This document shows, in pieces, positions 29,119 through 38,800 of a stretch of DNA of 64,000 bases. Below the pieces are notes generated by a model. That model had not been told where the DNA came from and made no database searches. It saw only the letters and a program-made list of their open reading frames with translations. Numbering within the stretch: the stretch's first letter is position 1; each line of letters starts with the position of its first letter. A program made the position numbers and the translations under genes. Location of the stretch: positions 1 to 64,000 of the forward strand of contig JAJFHE010000050.1 of the NCBI GenBank assembly GCA_021775755.1, given 5' to 3'. Source of the DNA: Hyphomicrobiales bacterium (lineage in GTDB: Bacteria; Pseudomonadota; Alphaproteobacteria; Rhizobiales; JAJFHB01).

Positions 29119-30732
29119 GTGAGTACTGAGTTGCACAGCGCGGCGGCATCGCGGGCACCGGAAATTTCAGTGGTGATCCCGATTTACGACGCAAGGGCCG
29201 GCGAAGAAGAATGCGTGCAAAGCTGGACCGACAACCAGGATTTTCCGCGTGAACGCTACGAAGTCGTTATCGTGTCGGATGACGCCCCACGCGAAGTTGA
29301 AGAGCGTATCAGCGGCGTGCTCGGCGAAAATGACCGGGTAACGCACTGTTCCGGCCTTAAACTCATGGGCCAGTACCATGAAGGGGCCAAGGCAGCGCGT
29401 GGCTCGCTTGTTCTATTCACCGAGCTTCACTGCGTGGCAAAGCGGGATTGTCTGAGCGTCGTCTCGGACTACTTTGAAAACAACGATTGCGACGGCGGGT
29501 TCCTTGCCAGCGAGACCGGGAAAGGTACGGCATTTGCCTACACGGAAGCTGCGATATTCGATGACTATGTCGACGGTGTCGTGTGCGAGCAGGACTGGAG
29601 AAAGGTGCTGCTTCGAGGGTTCGTCATCAAAAGGGACGTCTATCAGGCAAGCGGCGGCCTTGACCCCTCACTGTCCTATTTCGGCGACCTGGCATATGGC
29701 GCAATCCTGCATTCGCAAGCGAGAAAGCTGAATTACATCAAAGATGGCGTGGTGGAGCATTATTACAGCAATGGCTACCGGCATTTCGTGGATCCGGTGC
29801 GCATCAAATCGATCGAGGAATGCACCTTCCGACTGCAAAACGATCCGGGCTATTGCGATACATATTTCAACACCCCTTTGGACTGGTTGTGGAGAGAGGC
29901 GTCCAGACCTGAAACAGCGCGCCGCAGGTGTCTGGCGCTTGGAATATCGGCCTGGAACAAGTTCTTTCAGGCCAAGGATCGCCGCGGCGCCGGAGCCCTG
30001 GCCAGGGCATTGCTCAGATTAATCCCGCAAGCGGTGGTCGGCCTAAAGGCTGAGATTATCGGTTTGCGGATCGCCATGTGGCGGAACCGATACGCGTGCT
30101 GGCGCCGGCGTAACAATGTCGACGAGTTGCGGAAAGTTTACCCGACCGCCTTCGAGAGTATCGAAACCTATCACCGGCTCAGGTTTATCTCGGACCGTAT
30201 CCACAAGGTGGGCGCCCACGCCGCTTCCCGGCACGCTGAATTTCCGATGCCGTCCGCGCCGGACATTCACCTGACGGGCTTTTACCACCGGGAGATGCAC
30301 CAAGGCCGGGCTTTTCGCTGGGCGAGCCCCGCCGCGGTGCTCAGTTTCGATGCGCCGCAAGGGCGCTGCGAGTTCGAACTGGACATCGGCTATGCCCGTG
30401 TCGAACCGGAGACCTATTTCTGCGATGTGTTTGCCAATGGCCACCGGCTGTCGCCGGCGTCGATAGCCTTTGGCAAAGACACGATCAAATTCACAATCGA
30501 GCCGAACATGCTTGCCCCGCGCGGCTGGCAAACCATCGTACTGACCTCTGTCCCTATTCAATCAACTGAATTGCGCGATCCCGATGCACGGGAGCTGGGT
30601 ATTCCTGTGTTCGATATTCGCTGCCGGCGTTTGCGGATCGGAAACACCGCAGCTGTGATGGAGCCCGACCGGGCCGTAACCCGGCACACAGAAGACCGGG
30701 AGGCGGATCCGGTATCGTCGGGTACCAGCTAA
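29119..30732 (+). CDS. Family 2 glycosyltransferase with extra C-terminal domain
   Basis: 537 residues from GTG 29119 (MSTELHSAAASRAPEIS). The GT-A fold starts with ISVVIPIYDARAGE at about residue 15, continues with VVIVSDDAPREVEERI and the acceptor-side region GGLDPSLSYFGDLAYG. Residues 1-270 form the GT2 domain. About 270-350 is basic and alpha-helical. Residues 390-510 look like a beta-rich domain (LSFDAPQGRCEFELDIGYAR) with no family I can name. It has no membrane helices, so it should act in the cytoplasm on a lipid-linked or surface sugar. It stands alone between the housekeeping operon and pccB. Confidence 0.8.
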   Translation: MSTELHSAAASRAPEISVVIPIYDARAGEEECVQSWTDNQDFPRERYEVVIVSDDAPREVEERISGVLGENDRVTHCSGLKLMGQYHEGAKAARGSLVLFTELHCVAKRDCLSVVSDYFENNDCDGGFLASETGKGTAFAYTEAAIFDDYVDGVVCEQDWRKVLLRGFVIKRDVYQASGGLDPSLSYFGDLAYGAILHSQARKLNYIKDGVVEHYYSNGYRHFVDPVRIKSIEECTFRLQNDPGYCDTYFNTPLDWLWREASRPETARRRCLALGISAWNKFFQAKDRRGAGALARALLRLIPQAVVGLKAEIIGLRIAMWRNRYACWRRRNNVDELRKVYPTAFESIETYHRLRFISDRIHKVGAHAASRHAEFPMPSAPDIHLTGFYHREMHQGRAFRWASPAAVLSFDAPQGRCEFELDIGYARVEPETYFCDVFANGHRLSPASIAFGKDTIKFTIEPNMLAPRGWQTIVLTSVPIQSTELRDPDARELGIPVFDIRCRRLRIGNTAAVMEPDRAVTRHTEDREADPVSSGTS

Positions 30733-30843
30733 AGCCATGCTTGGGCCGGCCATCGATATCCGTCTATTCGCCTAATGGGCAAAATGCCTCTAATCTAGTA
30801 GGTCATTGAAAATTCACGGGGCGTGAGAACGAGGAGCGGGCGA

Positions 30844-32376
30844 GTGCGTAACATTCTCGAGGAACTTGGCGAGCGGCGTGATGTGGCGCGCATGGGCGGC
30901 GGGCAGCGTCGTATCGATGCGCAGCATGGACGCGGCAAACTTACGGCGCGCGAGCGCGTAGAGCTTCTGCTCGACGAAGGCTCATTTGAAGAATTCGACA
31001 TGTTCGTTGAGCACCGCTGCACCGACTTCGGCATGGAGAAATCGAAAGTGCCGGGCGATGGCGTAGTCACCGGCTGGGGAACGATCAATGGTCGGGTCGT
31101 GTACGTTTTCGCCAAGGATTTTACGGTGTTCGGCGGGTCACTGTCTGAAACACACGCGCGCAAAATCACCAAGATTCAGGACATGGCGCTGCGCAACCGT
31201 GCTCCCATCGTTGGTGTGTTCGATGCGGGCGGCGCGCGTATTCAGGAAGGTGTTGCGGCCCTTGGCGGCTATGGCGAAGTGTTTCTGCGCAATGTGCTGG
31301 CATCGGGCGTGATCCCGCAAATCTCCGTCATTATGGGCCCGTGCGCCGGCGGCGATGTCTACTCTCCGGCGATGACCGATTTCATCTTCATGGTGAAAGG
31401 CACATCCTACATGTTCGTGACGGGCCCCGATGTCGTGAAGACGGTGACCAATGAAACCGTCACGGCGGAAGAACTCGGCGGCGCATCGGTGCACACCGTG
31501 AAGTCGTCGATTGCCGATGGCGGCTACGAGAACGATGTCGAGGCGCTGTTGCAGGTGCGCCGTCTCATCGACTTCCTGCCCTCCAGCAACACCGATGACG
31601 TACCGATAATTCCAAGCTTCGATGAAGCTGAACGATATGAAAACTCGCTCGACACCCTGATCCCGTCAAATCCGAACCAGCCCTATGACATCAAGGAGCT
31701 GATCGTGAAGGTGGCGGACGAGGGAGATTTCTTTGAAATTCAGGAGAGCTTCGCCAAGAACATTGTGGTCGGCTTCGCCCGTATCGAAGGCCGCACGGTC
31801 GGTATGGTGGCCAACCAGCCAATGGTCCTTGCCGGTGTGCTCGACAGCGACGCAAGCCGTAAGGCCGCGCGGTTTGTCCGTTTTTGCGACTGTTTCTCCA
31901 TACCCATCATCACTTTCGTCGATGTGCCGGGCTTTCTGCCCGGGACGGCGCAGGAATATGGCGGCCTGATCAAGCATGGCGCCAAGCTGCTTTTTGCTTA
32001 TTCCGAGGCGACCGTGCCGAAGGTGACGGTGATTACTCGCAAAGCTTATGGCGGCGCCTATGACGTCATGTCGTCAAAGCACATTCGCGGCGATGTGAAC
32101 TATGCCTGGCCTTCGGCGGAAATCGCGGTGATGGGACCGAAGGGGGCGGCGGAAATCATTTACCGCTCAGAGCTTGACGACAAAGAAAAGATCGCCGAGC
32201 GCATCTCGGAATATGAACACCGCTTCGCGAACCCGTTCGTCGCCGCCGAGCGTGGCTATATCGACGAAGTCATCATGCCGCATTCAACCAGAAAACGGTT
32301 ATCTCGCGCTCTTAATATGTTGAGTAAGAAATCCGTGACAAACCCATGGAAAAAACACGATAATATCCCGTTGTGA
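30844..32376 (+). CDS. pccB: Propionyl-CoA carboxylase beta subunit (carboxyltransferase)
   Basis: 510 residues from GTG 30844 ([20 protein letters not shown]), with GAGGAGCGG upstream; the frame opens 21 nt earlier. It carries the two-crotonase-fold carboxyltransferase layout with oxyanion-hole segments [12 protein letters not shown] (first half) and [19 protein letters not shown] (second half), and the C-terminal [13 protein letters not shown]. It transfers CO2 from biotin to propionyl-CoA to give methylmalonyl-CoA. The alpha subunit is 9.8 kb downstream at 42185. The central [14 protein letters not shown] region favours propionyl-CoA over acetyl-CoA carboxylase. Confidence 0.93.
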   Translation: MRNILEELGERRDVARMGGGQRRIDAQHGRGKLTARERVELLLDEGSFEEFDMFVEHRCTDFGMEKSKVPGDGVVTGWGTINGRVVYVFAKDFTVFGGSLSETHARKITKIQDMALRNRAPIVGVFDAGGARIQEGVAALGGYGEVFLRNVLASGVIPQISVIMGPCAGGDVYSPAMTDFIFMVKGTSYMFVTGPDVVKTVTNETVTAEELGGASVHTVKSSIADGGYENDVEALLQVRRLIDFLPSSNTDDVPIIPSFDEAERYENSLDTLIPSNPNQPYDIKELIVKVADEGDFFEIQESFAKNIVVGFARIEGRTVGMVANQPMVLAGVLDSDASRKAARFVRFCDCFSIPIITFVDVPGFLPGTAQEYGGLIKHGAKLLFAYSEATVPKVTVITRKAYGGAYDVMSSKHIRGDVNYAWPSAEIAVMGPKGAAEIIYRSELDDKEKIAERISEYEHRFANPFVAAERGYIDEVIMPHSTRKRLSRALNMLSKKSVTNPWKKHDNIPL

Positions 32377-32383
32377 ATTCTTT

Positions 32384-33151
32384 TCAGGCACCTGCCTTGC
32401 CGGCCAGTACGCGCAGGGCCGACTGGCGGTCCGCCTCCGGTATCCAGCCGCCCAGGGCAGGCTCGGTGCCGTATTCCAGGGCATCGCGCATGCGCACCAG
32501 CGGTTCGGCGCGCAGCTGCGCTTTGACCTTGGCGAACGCATCGGCTGGAATGTCGTGAAACCCGCGCGCCCTTTCAATGGCGCGGGCGAGAACCTTGTCC
32601 GGTGCGGCGAGTTCATCGATGACACCGTCGCGCAGCGCCGTTTCTGTGTCCACATTTTCGCCGAACAGCAGAAACCTGCGGCAGACGGGTGGTGAAAGTT
32701 CCGCGCGTGCAATTTCCAGCGGCGCGATGGGGAAGGCGACGCCGACGCGCACTTCCGTCAATCCGAAACTTGCAGGCACGGTCGAGGCGATGCGGTAATC
32801 GCAGCACAGCGCAAGAAACAGGCCTCCGGCGATCGCGTGGCCGTTAATGGCCGCGATGGTGGGGCGCGAAACGCCGTACAATCTTGCGTAGAGCCGGTTG
32901 AGCCCGGTGACGAAAATGTCCTGGTGCGCGACATCGAATGTCGGCAGAAGTTTCAGGTCGGCGCCGGCTGAGAATATTCCTTCGTATCCGCTCAGAACAA
33001 GCGAGCGCCAGCTGTCATCGCTCTCCAGCGCCGAAATCGCGACATCCAGTTCGTCGAGAAATTCAATGCTGAGGGCGTTGGCCGGCGGCCGCTCCAGATG
33101 CAACACGGCGACGCGATCTTCAATTGTGATGCGGTGGTTCAAATCTGCCAT
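32384..33151 (-). CDS. Enoyl-CoA hydratase/isomerase family protein
   Basis: 255 residues from ATG 33151; an in-frame ATG at 33187 adds 12 residues without similarity. Crotonase fold with oxyanion-hole segments FSAGADLKLLP and NGHAIAGGLFLALCCDYRIA. The usual catalytic Glu positions (GxxxEIxLGF in hydratases) are not clear here (VRVGVAFPIAPLEIAR), so it may be an isomerase, thioesterase or decarboxylase-like member rather than a hydratase. Convergent with pccB, the two stops being 7 nt apart. Confidence 0.85.
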   Translation of the reverse strand: MADLNHRITIEDRVAVLHLERPPANALSIEFLDELDVAISALESDDSWRSLVLSGYEGIFSAGADLKLLPTFDVAHQDIFVTGLNRLYARLYGVSRPTIAAINGHAIAGGLFLALCCDYRIASTVPASFGLTEVRVGVAFPIAPLEIARAELSPPVCRRFLLFGENVDTETALRDGVIDELAAPDKVLARAIERARGFHDIPADAFAKVKAQLRAEPLVRMRDALEYGTEPALGGWIPEADRQSALRVLAGKAGA

Positions 33152-33299
33152 GACGGCCGTTCTCCCTGTGCGCCGGTCGGACCCCAACGGCGTTTTGCGG
33201 TCAAATGATTGTTTCAGCCCTTGTTAGCCAATTTTCAAGACCTGTCACCTAGCTTTTCTGTCGGGTGAGTTGTGTAGCTTTAGAGGCAAGTGTTCAGTC

Positions 33300-34292
33300 A
33301 TGACCAATGACATGTGGTCCGATGCGGTCCAGAAAATTTCTAAATCCGAAAAAATCAGCGCCGACGACGTCCTGACGCTGCGCCGCGAAGTGTTTGCGGA
33401 CGGTGTGGTGAGCGATATGGAAGCCGAAGGGGTGTTCCATCTGAATGACACCTGTGCGGACCAGTGCGGGGAGTGGCACGCTTATTTCGTCGAGGCGCTG
33501 AGTGACTATATCGTCGTGCAGGCCGAACCTCGGGGCTATGTATCGGAAAGCAATGCGTCCTGGGTCATGAAGCGTGTGGAGCGCGACGGGCACATCGAGA
33601 CGCAAAGCGAACTTGAACTCTTGATGAAGATCCTCGACAAGGCGAAGTCGAGCTCGGAGAATCTTGTCGCCTTCGTGCTGAACGAAGTTAAACGCGGGGT
33701 GCTTGAGGGCGAGGGACCGGTTGGCGCCGGCCGCGAGCTTGCACCTGGTGTTATCGGCGAGGCGGAAGTCGAGATGTTGCGCCGAGTGCTCTACGCGTTC
33801 GGTGGCGATGGCAACATTGCGGTGTCGAGGGCGGAGGCTGAGGTGCTGTTCGACCTCAACGATGCCACGAGCGAGGCAGACAATCACGCCTCATGGTCGG
33901 ATCTCTTCGTCAAGGCGGTGGCGAACTTCCTGATGGCGGCTTCGGGATATGTCGTGCCGGCGCGTGAGGAGGCTCTGCGCCGCGAGGACTGGCTGGAGGA
34001 ACGCGATACGGTTGCCGGTTTCATGGGCAAAATGATGGCCAGCAGTCTGCGCGGTATTCTGCATGCCTACAAACGCGACGAGGATATGGAACGCTACGCG
34101 CGGCTGTTCGGGCGCGAAAACATGATCCTCGAGTCGGAGAAGATTTCCGCGCTGGAGGCCGACTGGCTGGCGCACCGCATCGGCCGGGACGGCGCCATGC
34201 ACGAGAATGAAAAGGCTCTGCTGGAGTTCATTCGTGACGAATCGCCCGATATTCATCCGACATTGCAGTCGCTGATCGACCGCGCCGCCTGA
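33300..34292 (+). CDS. Internally duplicated TerB-like helical protein, function unknown
   Basis: 330 residues from ATG 33300. No signal peptide or membrane helix. It is an internal duplication: residues 24-75 (LRREVFADGVVSDMEAEGVF, LND, then WHAYFVEALSDYIV) align with 160-212 (LRRVLYAFGGDGNIAVSRAE, LFDLND, then WSDLFVKAVANFLM), and 87-115 (SWVMKRVERDGHIETQSELE) with 288-315 (WLAHRIGRDGAMHENEKALL). Acidic helices with DG loops recall TerB/TerB-like proteins of the tellurite-resistance superfamily, but I cannot confirm that. Related sequences are hypothetical proteins. Convergent with the cyclase gene. Confidence 0.6.
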   Translation: MTNDMWSDAVQKISKSEKISADDVLTLRREVFADGVVSDMEAEGVFHLNDTCADQCGEWHAYFVEALSDYIVVQAEPRGYVSESNASWVMKRVERDGHIETQSELELLMKILDKAKSSSENLVAFVLNEVKRGVLEGEGPVGAGRELAPGVIGEAEVEMLRRVLYAFGGDGNIAVSRAEAEVLFDLNDATSEADNHASWSDLFVKAVANFLMAASGYVVPAREEALRREDWLEERDTVAGFMGKMMASSLRGILHAYKRDEDMERYARLFGRENMILESEKISALEADWLAHRIGRDGAMHENEKALLEFIRDESPDIHPTLQSLIDRAA

Positions 34293-34307
34293 CCGGTTTA
34301 CGGCTGA

Positions 34308-35543
34308 CTACTGGGCGGCAACTGCCGCTTCTTCCGGAACTTCGGCGTTTAGCGGCGCGAACACCGACATGTCGCGCTGCACGCCGCGCAACCCGAACTC
34401 GCCGATCGGGCGCCACTGCGACTTTTCGCATGTGGCGTCGGCGAAGTGACTGCTCACAAGCAGCGGCTCTTTCAACTGACTGGTGAGGCTCTCAAGCCGC
34501 ACCACTTCATTTACGGCGGAGCCGAAGGCGGAAAATGTGAGCCGTTCGGGCACGCCGACATTTCCAAACATCACTTCGCCGCGGTGTAGTGCAATGCCGT
34601 ACGCCAGCTCATCGCGGCCACTTTCGGTGCGCTCTGCGTTAATGTCGCTCATGCGCTTGAATGAGTTGCGGGCCGCTTCAATTGCCCGGCCGCAGGATTT
34701 CATTGCACCCTTGGTGTTCTGTTTTGCGGGAAAGATCGCGAGGAGCCCGTCGCCAATGAAACTCAGGATTTCGCCGCCGGCTTCCACGACAGCACCACCG
34801 GTTGCGTCGAAGTAGGCGTTCAGCGCATCGATGTAGTCCTGGCTTGGCAGGGTATCCGCCATCATCGTCGAGCCGCGTAAGTCGCTGTACCAGATGGCGG
34901 CTTCGATGGCTTCACCATCGCCGCGATGGATTTGGCCGTTGAGCACACGGTTGCCGGCGTTGGTGCCGACGTAAGTGCCAAGCACATTCTTCGTCAGTTG
35001 CGCGCGCACGGCCATCTTGCAGGCCACCGCGAGCCGGTCCTGAATGCGCAACAGAGCATCGATTTCCTCATCGGTGAAGCCGCTCTCTTGATCTGTGGCC
35101 CAGGAGCCAAGCATTCCACTCCGTGTTCCGGGAGAAAACGATGCAACGAAGGCGAGGTAATCGGTGGCGCCCTCCTGGCGAAGGTCATCGAACACCGGGA
35201 AGTGGACACCGCGCTCGGTGTCGAGCCGGACGCGCAGATATTCCAGATTGCGGTCGCGCATGTAAGCGTGCGGGCTGGTGTTGTATTGCGTCGTCACGGA
35301 GTCCGGCGTGTGTGCATACCCCTGAACCGCAACGCCTTTGCCGCGGTTCCAGGTAAACCCCATTGCGGCATAAAGGGGATGCAACACGGAAAATACGAAA
35401 TAGCCGCGGTAAAGCGGGATGCCGGCGGCATGCAGTCGTTCGCAGCATCCCATGACAACGGTTTCGAGGTCGGTGTCGTGGAGCGCCTGCGACATGAGCC
35501 AGTTGGCGACCTGATTGATCAGCGTGGTTGACGCGTGGGACAT
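34308..35543 (-). CDS. Class III adenylate/guanylate cyclase with N-terminal sensor-like domain
   Basis: 411 residues. Residues 200-385 form the class III catalytic domain with the metal Asp residues Asp221 (WYSDLRGSTMMAD) and Asp265 (FIGDGLLAIFP); substrate-specificity positions were not resolved. Residues 1-180 are an uncharacterised soluble domain (PLYRGYFVFSVLHPLYAAMG) seen on similar cyclases of alphaproteobacteria, possibly a GAF-like sensor. It should make cAMP in the cytoplasm; CRP-like sites occur near 59.98 and 62.44 kb. The stop lies 15 nt from the convergent TerB-like gene. Confidence 0.88.
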   Translation of the reverse strand: MSHASTTLINQVANWLMSQALHDTDLETVVMGCCERLHAAGIPLYRGYFVFSVLHPLYAAMGFTWNRGKGVAVQGYAHTPDSVTTQYNTSPHAYMRDRNLEYLRVRLDTERGVHFPVFDDLRQEGATDYLAFVASFSPGTRSGMLGSWATDQESGFTDEEIDALLRIQDRLAVACKMAVRAQLTKNVLGTYVGTNAGNRVLNGQIHRGDGEAIEAAIWYSDLRGSTMMADTLPSQDYIDALNAYFDATGGAVVEAGGEILSFIGDGLLAIFPAKQNTKGAMKSCGRAIEAARNSFKRMSDINAERTESGRDELAYGIALHRGEVMFGNVGVPERLTFSAFGSAVNEVVRLESLTSQLKEPLLVSSHFADATCEKSQWRPIGEFGLRGVQRDMSVFAPLNAEVPEEAAVAAQ

Positions 35544-35856
35544 CTGATTTTGTCTTTCCGGGCTGCAGCACCCCTAAATATAGGGTTCGTGTGCCCGAGA
35601 TCAATCGAAAGGCCGATGCGGCCTCGGGCAGGGCCCGCCAATTCGATAGGCTCGAATGGCAGCATCGAGCCGATTCAAGACCTTGGATTATGACTGTACA
35701 CCGTGAGTCACGGCCCAGTGCTGCCGTTGGGCTGTCTCCTTTCCAACGGCAGCTAAGCACCCCAATATCGGCCGTTCGAAGCGACTATCGATCAAGCCAA
35801 AAGCAGTCATCTCTCTAGTCGCACCCGAAGGCGACGCGCCGCGAAATAAATTTCGC
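35544..35856. other. Intergenic region with two inverted repeats
   Basis: 313 nt without a gene, between the cyclase start and the end of the large NTPase gene (both on the minus strand). It contains a perfect 11-bp inverted repeat, GCTGCCGTTGG (35720-35730) and CCAACGGCAGC (35743-35753), and a small hairpin GCGAAA/TTTCGC at 35841-35856 directly after the NTPase stop. Neither has a T-run on the minus strand, so termination would be weak. The cyclase promoter must lie here. Confidence 0.5.
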
Positions 35857-38800
35857 CTATAAGCCGAGTTTCGCCTCGATCACGGCTCGATCTTCATCGC
35901 TGATATCGCCAGTTCGTTCGGGTTTCTCAGCGATTTGCCACAGACGTTCACGCAATGCCTCGAACTCCCAAAGCGCGAGCCAGACTTTCGGCCAATCTAG
36001 CCGTCGTCCGGCACCCGATAACCAGGCACCTGCAGCATTGCCCAGCCTTTTCTGGTCATCACGGCTTTCGCCCGCAGGCCACACCGCCAACCACACCTTG
36101 CTCCAGCGCGGATGCTCTGGCGCGACCCGGCCCAGCCAATCGCACGCCACCGCTCTCAGCGCCGCCTGATCGACCTGCACAGCCGTTCGGTTTTGCCAGA
36201 GTTCCTGCCAGACGGAATGCCAGCCGCCTTGCTGCCAATCCAGCTGTTCAAGCCAGTTCAGAGCTTCGCTGGCCAGCGCGTCCTTGTTAGATCCCTCCTC
36301 TTGCCAACGCGCCAGCCAGCCATCCTTCCACTGATAATCCTGGTAAGCCGCTGTTAGGGCAAGCGGCCCAGGGGGTGATCGCCCGCCGCTGAGGCATTTC
36401 TTGATATCGTCCGTTTGTACGGGTGTTTTTTCGACAAGCAATCTGTTGGCCTGCCTCACCAACGTTGCTGTGTCACCAATGCCTGCATTCCAAATCGTGC
36501 GCCAAACAGGCGGCCATGAACTGGGCGGAACCGCTTCGCCATTAAGATAGGTCATTCCGATGGTTGCCAGCCAGTTGCGATCAGCCTTTGCGCTTAAGGC
36601 AAACCAGAGACCCCGCCAGACAAATCCCCAACCAGCATTTCCAGAGTCAGCGGCCTGAATCCAGCTTCGGCCAATCTGCAGACGCTGTTCTTCCGGCTCA
36701 CTGCCTTGGGCGGTCTTGCAATCCAACCAAACAAACCTCCAACTCGGATGTTCGCCCTGCTCTTTGAGCCATGAATGGACGATGCCGCGCAATTCAGGAT
36801 CCGCGGAGTTTGCCTCGAACAATTTTCCCCAGACAAAACTCCAACTCGGATGTTCGCCTTGCTCTTTGAGCCAGGAATGGACGATGCCGGGCAATTCAGG
36901 ATCCGCGGAGTTTGCCTCGAACAATTTTTCCCAGACAAAACTCCACCACCGATGTTCGCCTTGCTCTTTGAGCCATGAATGGACGATGCCGCGCAATTCA
37001 GGATCCGCGGAGTTTGCCTCCCAAGACTTTATCCAAATGTAAGTCCAAGTCGGATGCGTGGGTTTCTTGCGAAGCCACTCCATGCCCAAATCCAGAAGTC
37101 GCTGTCGCACGGTTCCCGGATCGGCCGACGCCGCCTCCCAGATATAGGTCCATGATCCGTGATCGAAGCTGATGTGCTCGAGCCATTGTGCCGCTGCAAC
37201 GCGCAGTCGCTCGTTTCGCTTTTCGCCTGACTGCCAGAGCTTTGACCAGATATGCGTCCATGAAATCTGTATGTCAGGGTCAAGCAGCATCCCCAGCGCC
37301 GATTCCCGTAGATATTCATCATCTCCACCGGCACGATCCCAGAGATGTTCCCAGATTCGATCCCATCCGCCTCTGTGGATGGACTGATCTTTTAGCCAAT
37401 CACGGCCGGTAGTCTCCAGCCGCGCAGGATTGGCCTTGGCCCGATCAAGAGCTTCCCAGGCGTAACTCCAGGATTGAAGATCAGGAAATTCGTCAATTAT
37501 TCGCCATGCTGCCGCCAGCAGCTTGGGATCTTGCGGCCAGCGCTTCAATGCAGATTGGACAATTCTGGTTGTGTTGCGTCTTTTGTCCTCGGTCTGATCG
37601 ATCCAGAGATGCGTAACCGACTTTCTGAGTCCATCTTCCTCCGCAACGTCAGATGACAATATTGCGACAACGATAGGTCGCGACCTTTCGGCGTCGCCGC
37701 AAACTTGGTTGCAGACTTCGCCGTGAATATCGGCCAATCGGCCCTTGTACAGATAGTTTGCTGCGACCGGGTGCCATTCGATCCAAACCGGCATGCGTAG
37801 AAGGAGGCCTTGAACAACCGTAAGGCCCCGTTCAAAATCAGGAAACGCATTAATCAGCGTATGACAGGAAAGCCTTAGTCCTGTCGCATGCCCGTGAGCC
37901 ACCGAGACGGCATCGGCAATCAGATCGAGCGGTAAAGGCGTCAGATTGAGCTTCAGCTTTGCGTTGAGGTTGGCCCACACGGGCAGATCCGAAAGCGGCA
38001 AGGCACTGTCTGCAAACTTGCTCGTGTATAGCTCTGGCAGAATCTCTTGCAGTGCGCGTTCGATGGACTGAAAGCGCTGCCCAAGATCGCGTGTTTCTGC
38101 ATCATCATCCATGTTGCGGGACCGGCTAAGGTTCGCAATTGCCCAAAGGGGGGCAAACTTCTCAGAAAGTCCTTCGCCATGTTCCAGGGCAGCAGTGACC
38201 CCTTGCTGCAGATGGGACTTGCGATACCTCCAGTCACGCTCTTCCCCGAACCAGCTGATATAGATGGCGTTGGCGATATGCGGATGGGCGATCCGGTAAC
38301 CTGAACCATCCTCTTCAAAGACGAAATGTTTCTCTGTCTCATGCAGCTGGTCGAATGCGCCGCCCAACGCCGGATCAGCATCCATTGCTGCGTTGACCGC
38401 GCCCGAGGGATACAGCGCATAGATGCGGTTAAGCGCCAATATCGCCGCCACCAGATCGAACAGGCGACCATCCGGCATCAACCCCATTAACCGAGTGCGA
38501 AAATTGCGGGCAAATTCGCCTATCGGCGTCCCGGTCGCCCATTCAAAAAACAGCTGCACCAACAGGACGTCAGCATCATCGCCCACAGCCAGATCTTGGC
38601 GCCCGGTCCGCCTTCGATACCAGATGCGCAGCTCTTCAATGTCCTCGCGCGATTCAATGGCAAGGGGCCATCCTTTCACACGGACTTGCGAGCTCAGGCG
38701 CTCTTGAAATGTGCGCAGCTGTTCGGTCGGGCCACAGAAGAAGAACGAGGGGCGGGGGGCTTCCGAATCAGAAGGGAAAATGTCTGATAGCTCGGCCTCG

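Noticed and set aside
36700-37040. CRISPR-like tandem repeats
   Set aside because: The 102-bp repeats are in frame inside a coding gene, without spacers of constant length; they encode protein repeats.
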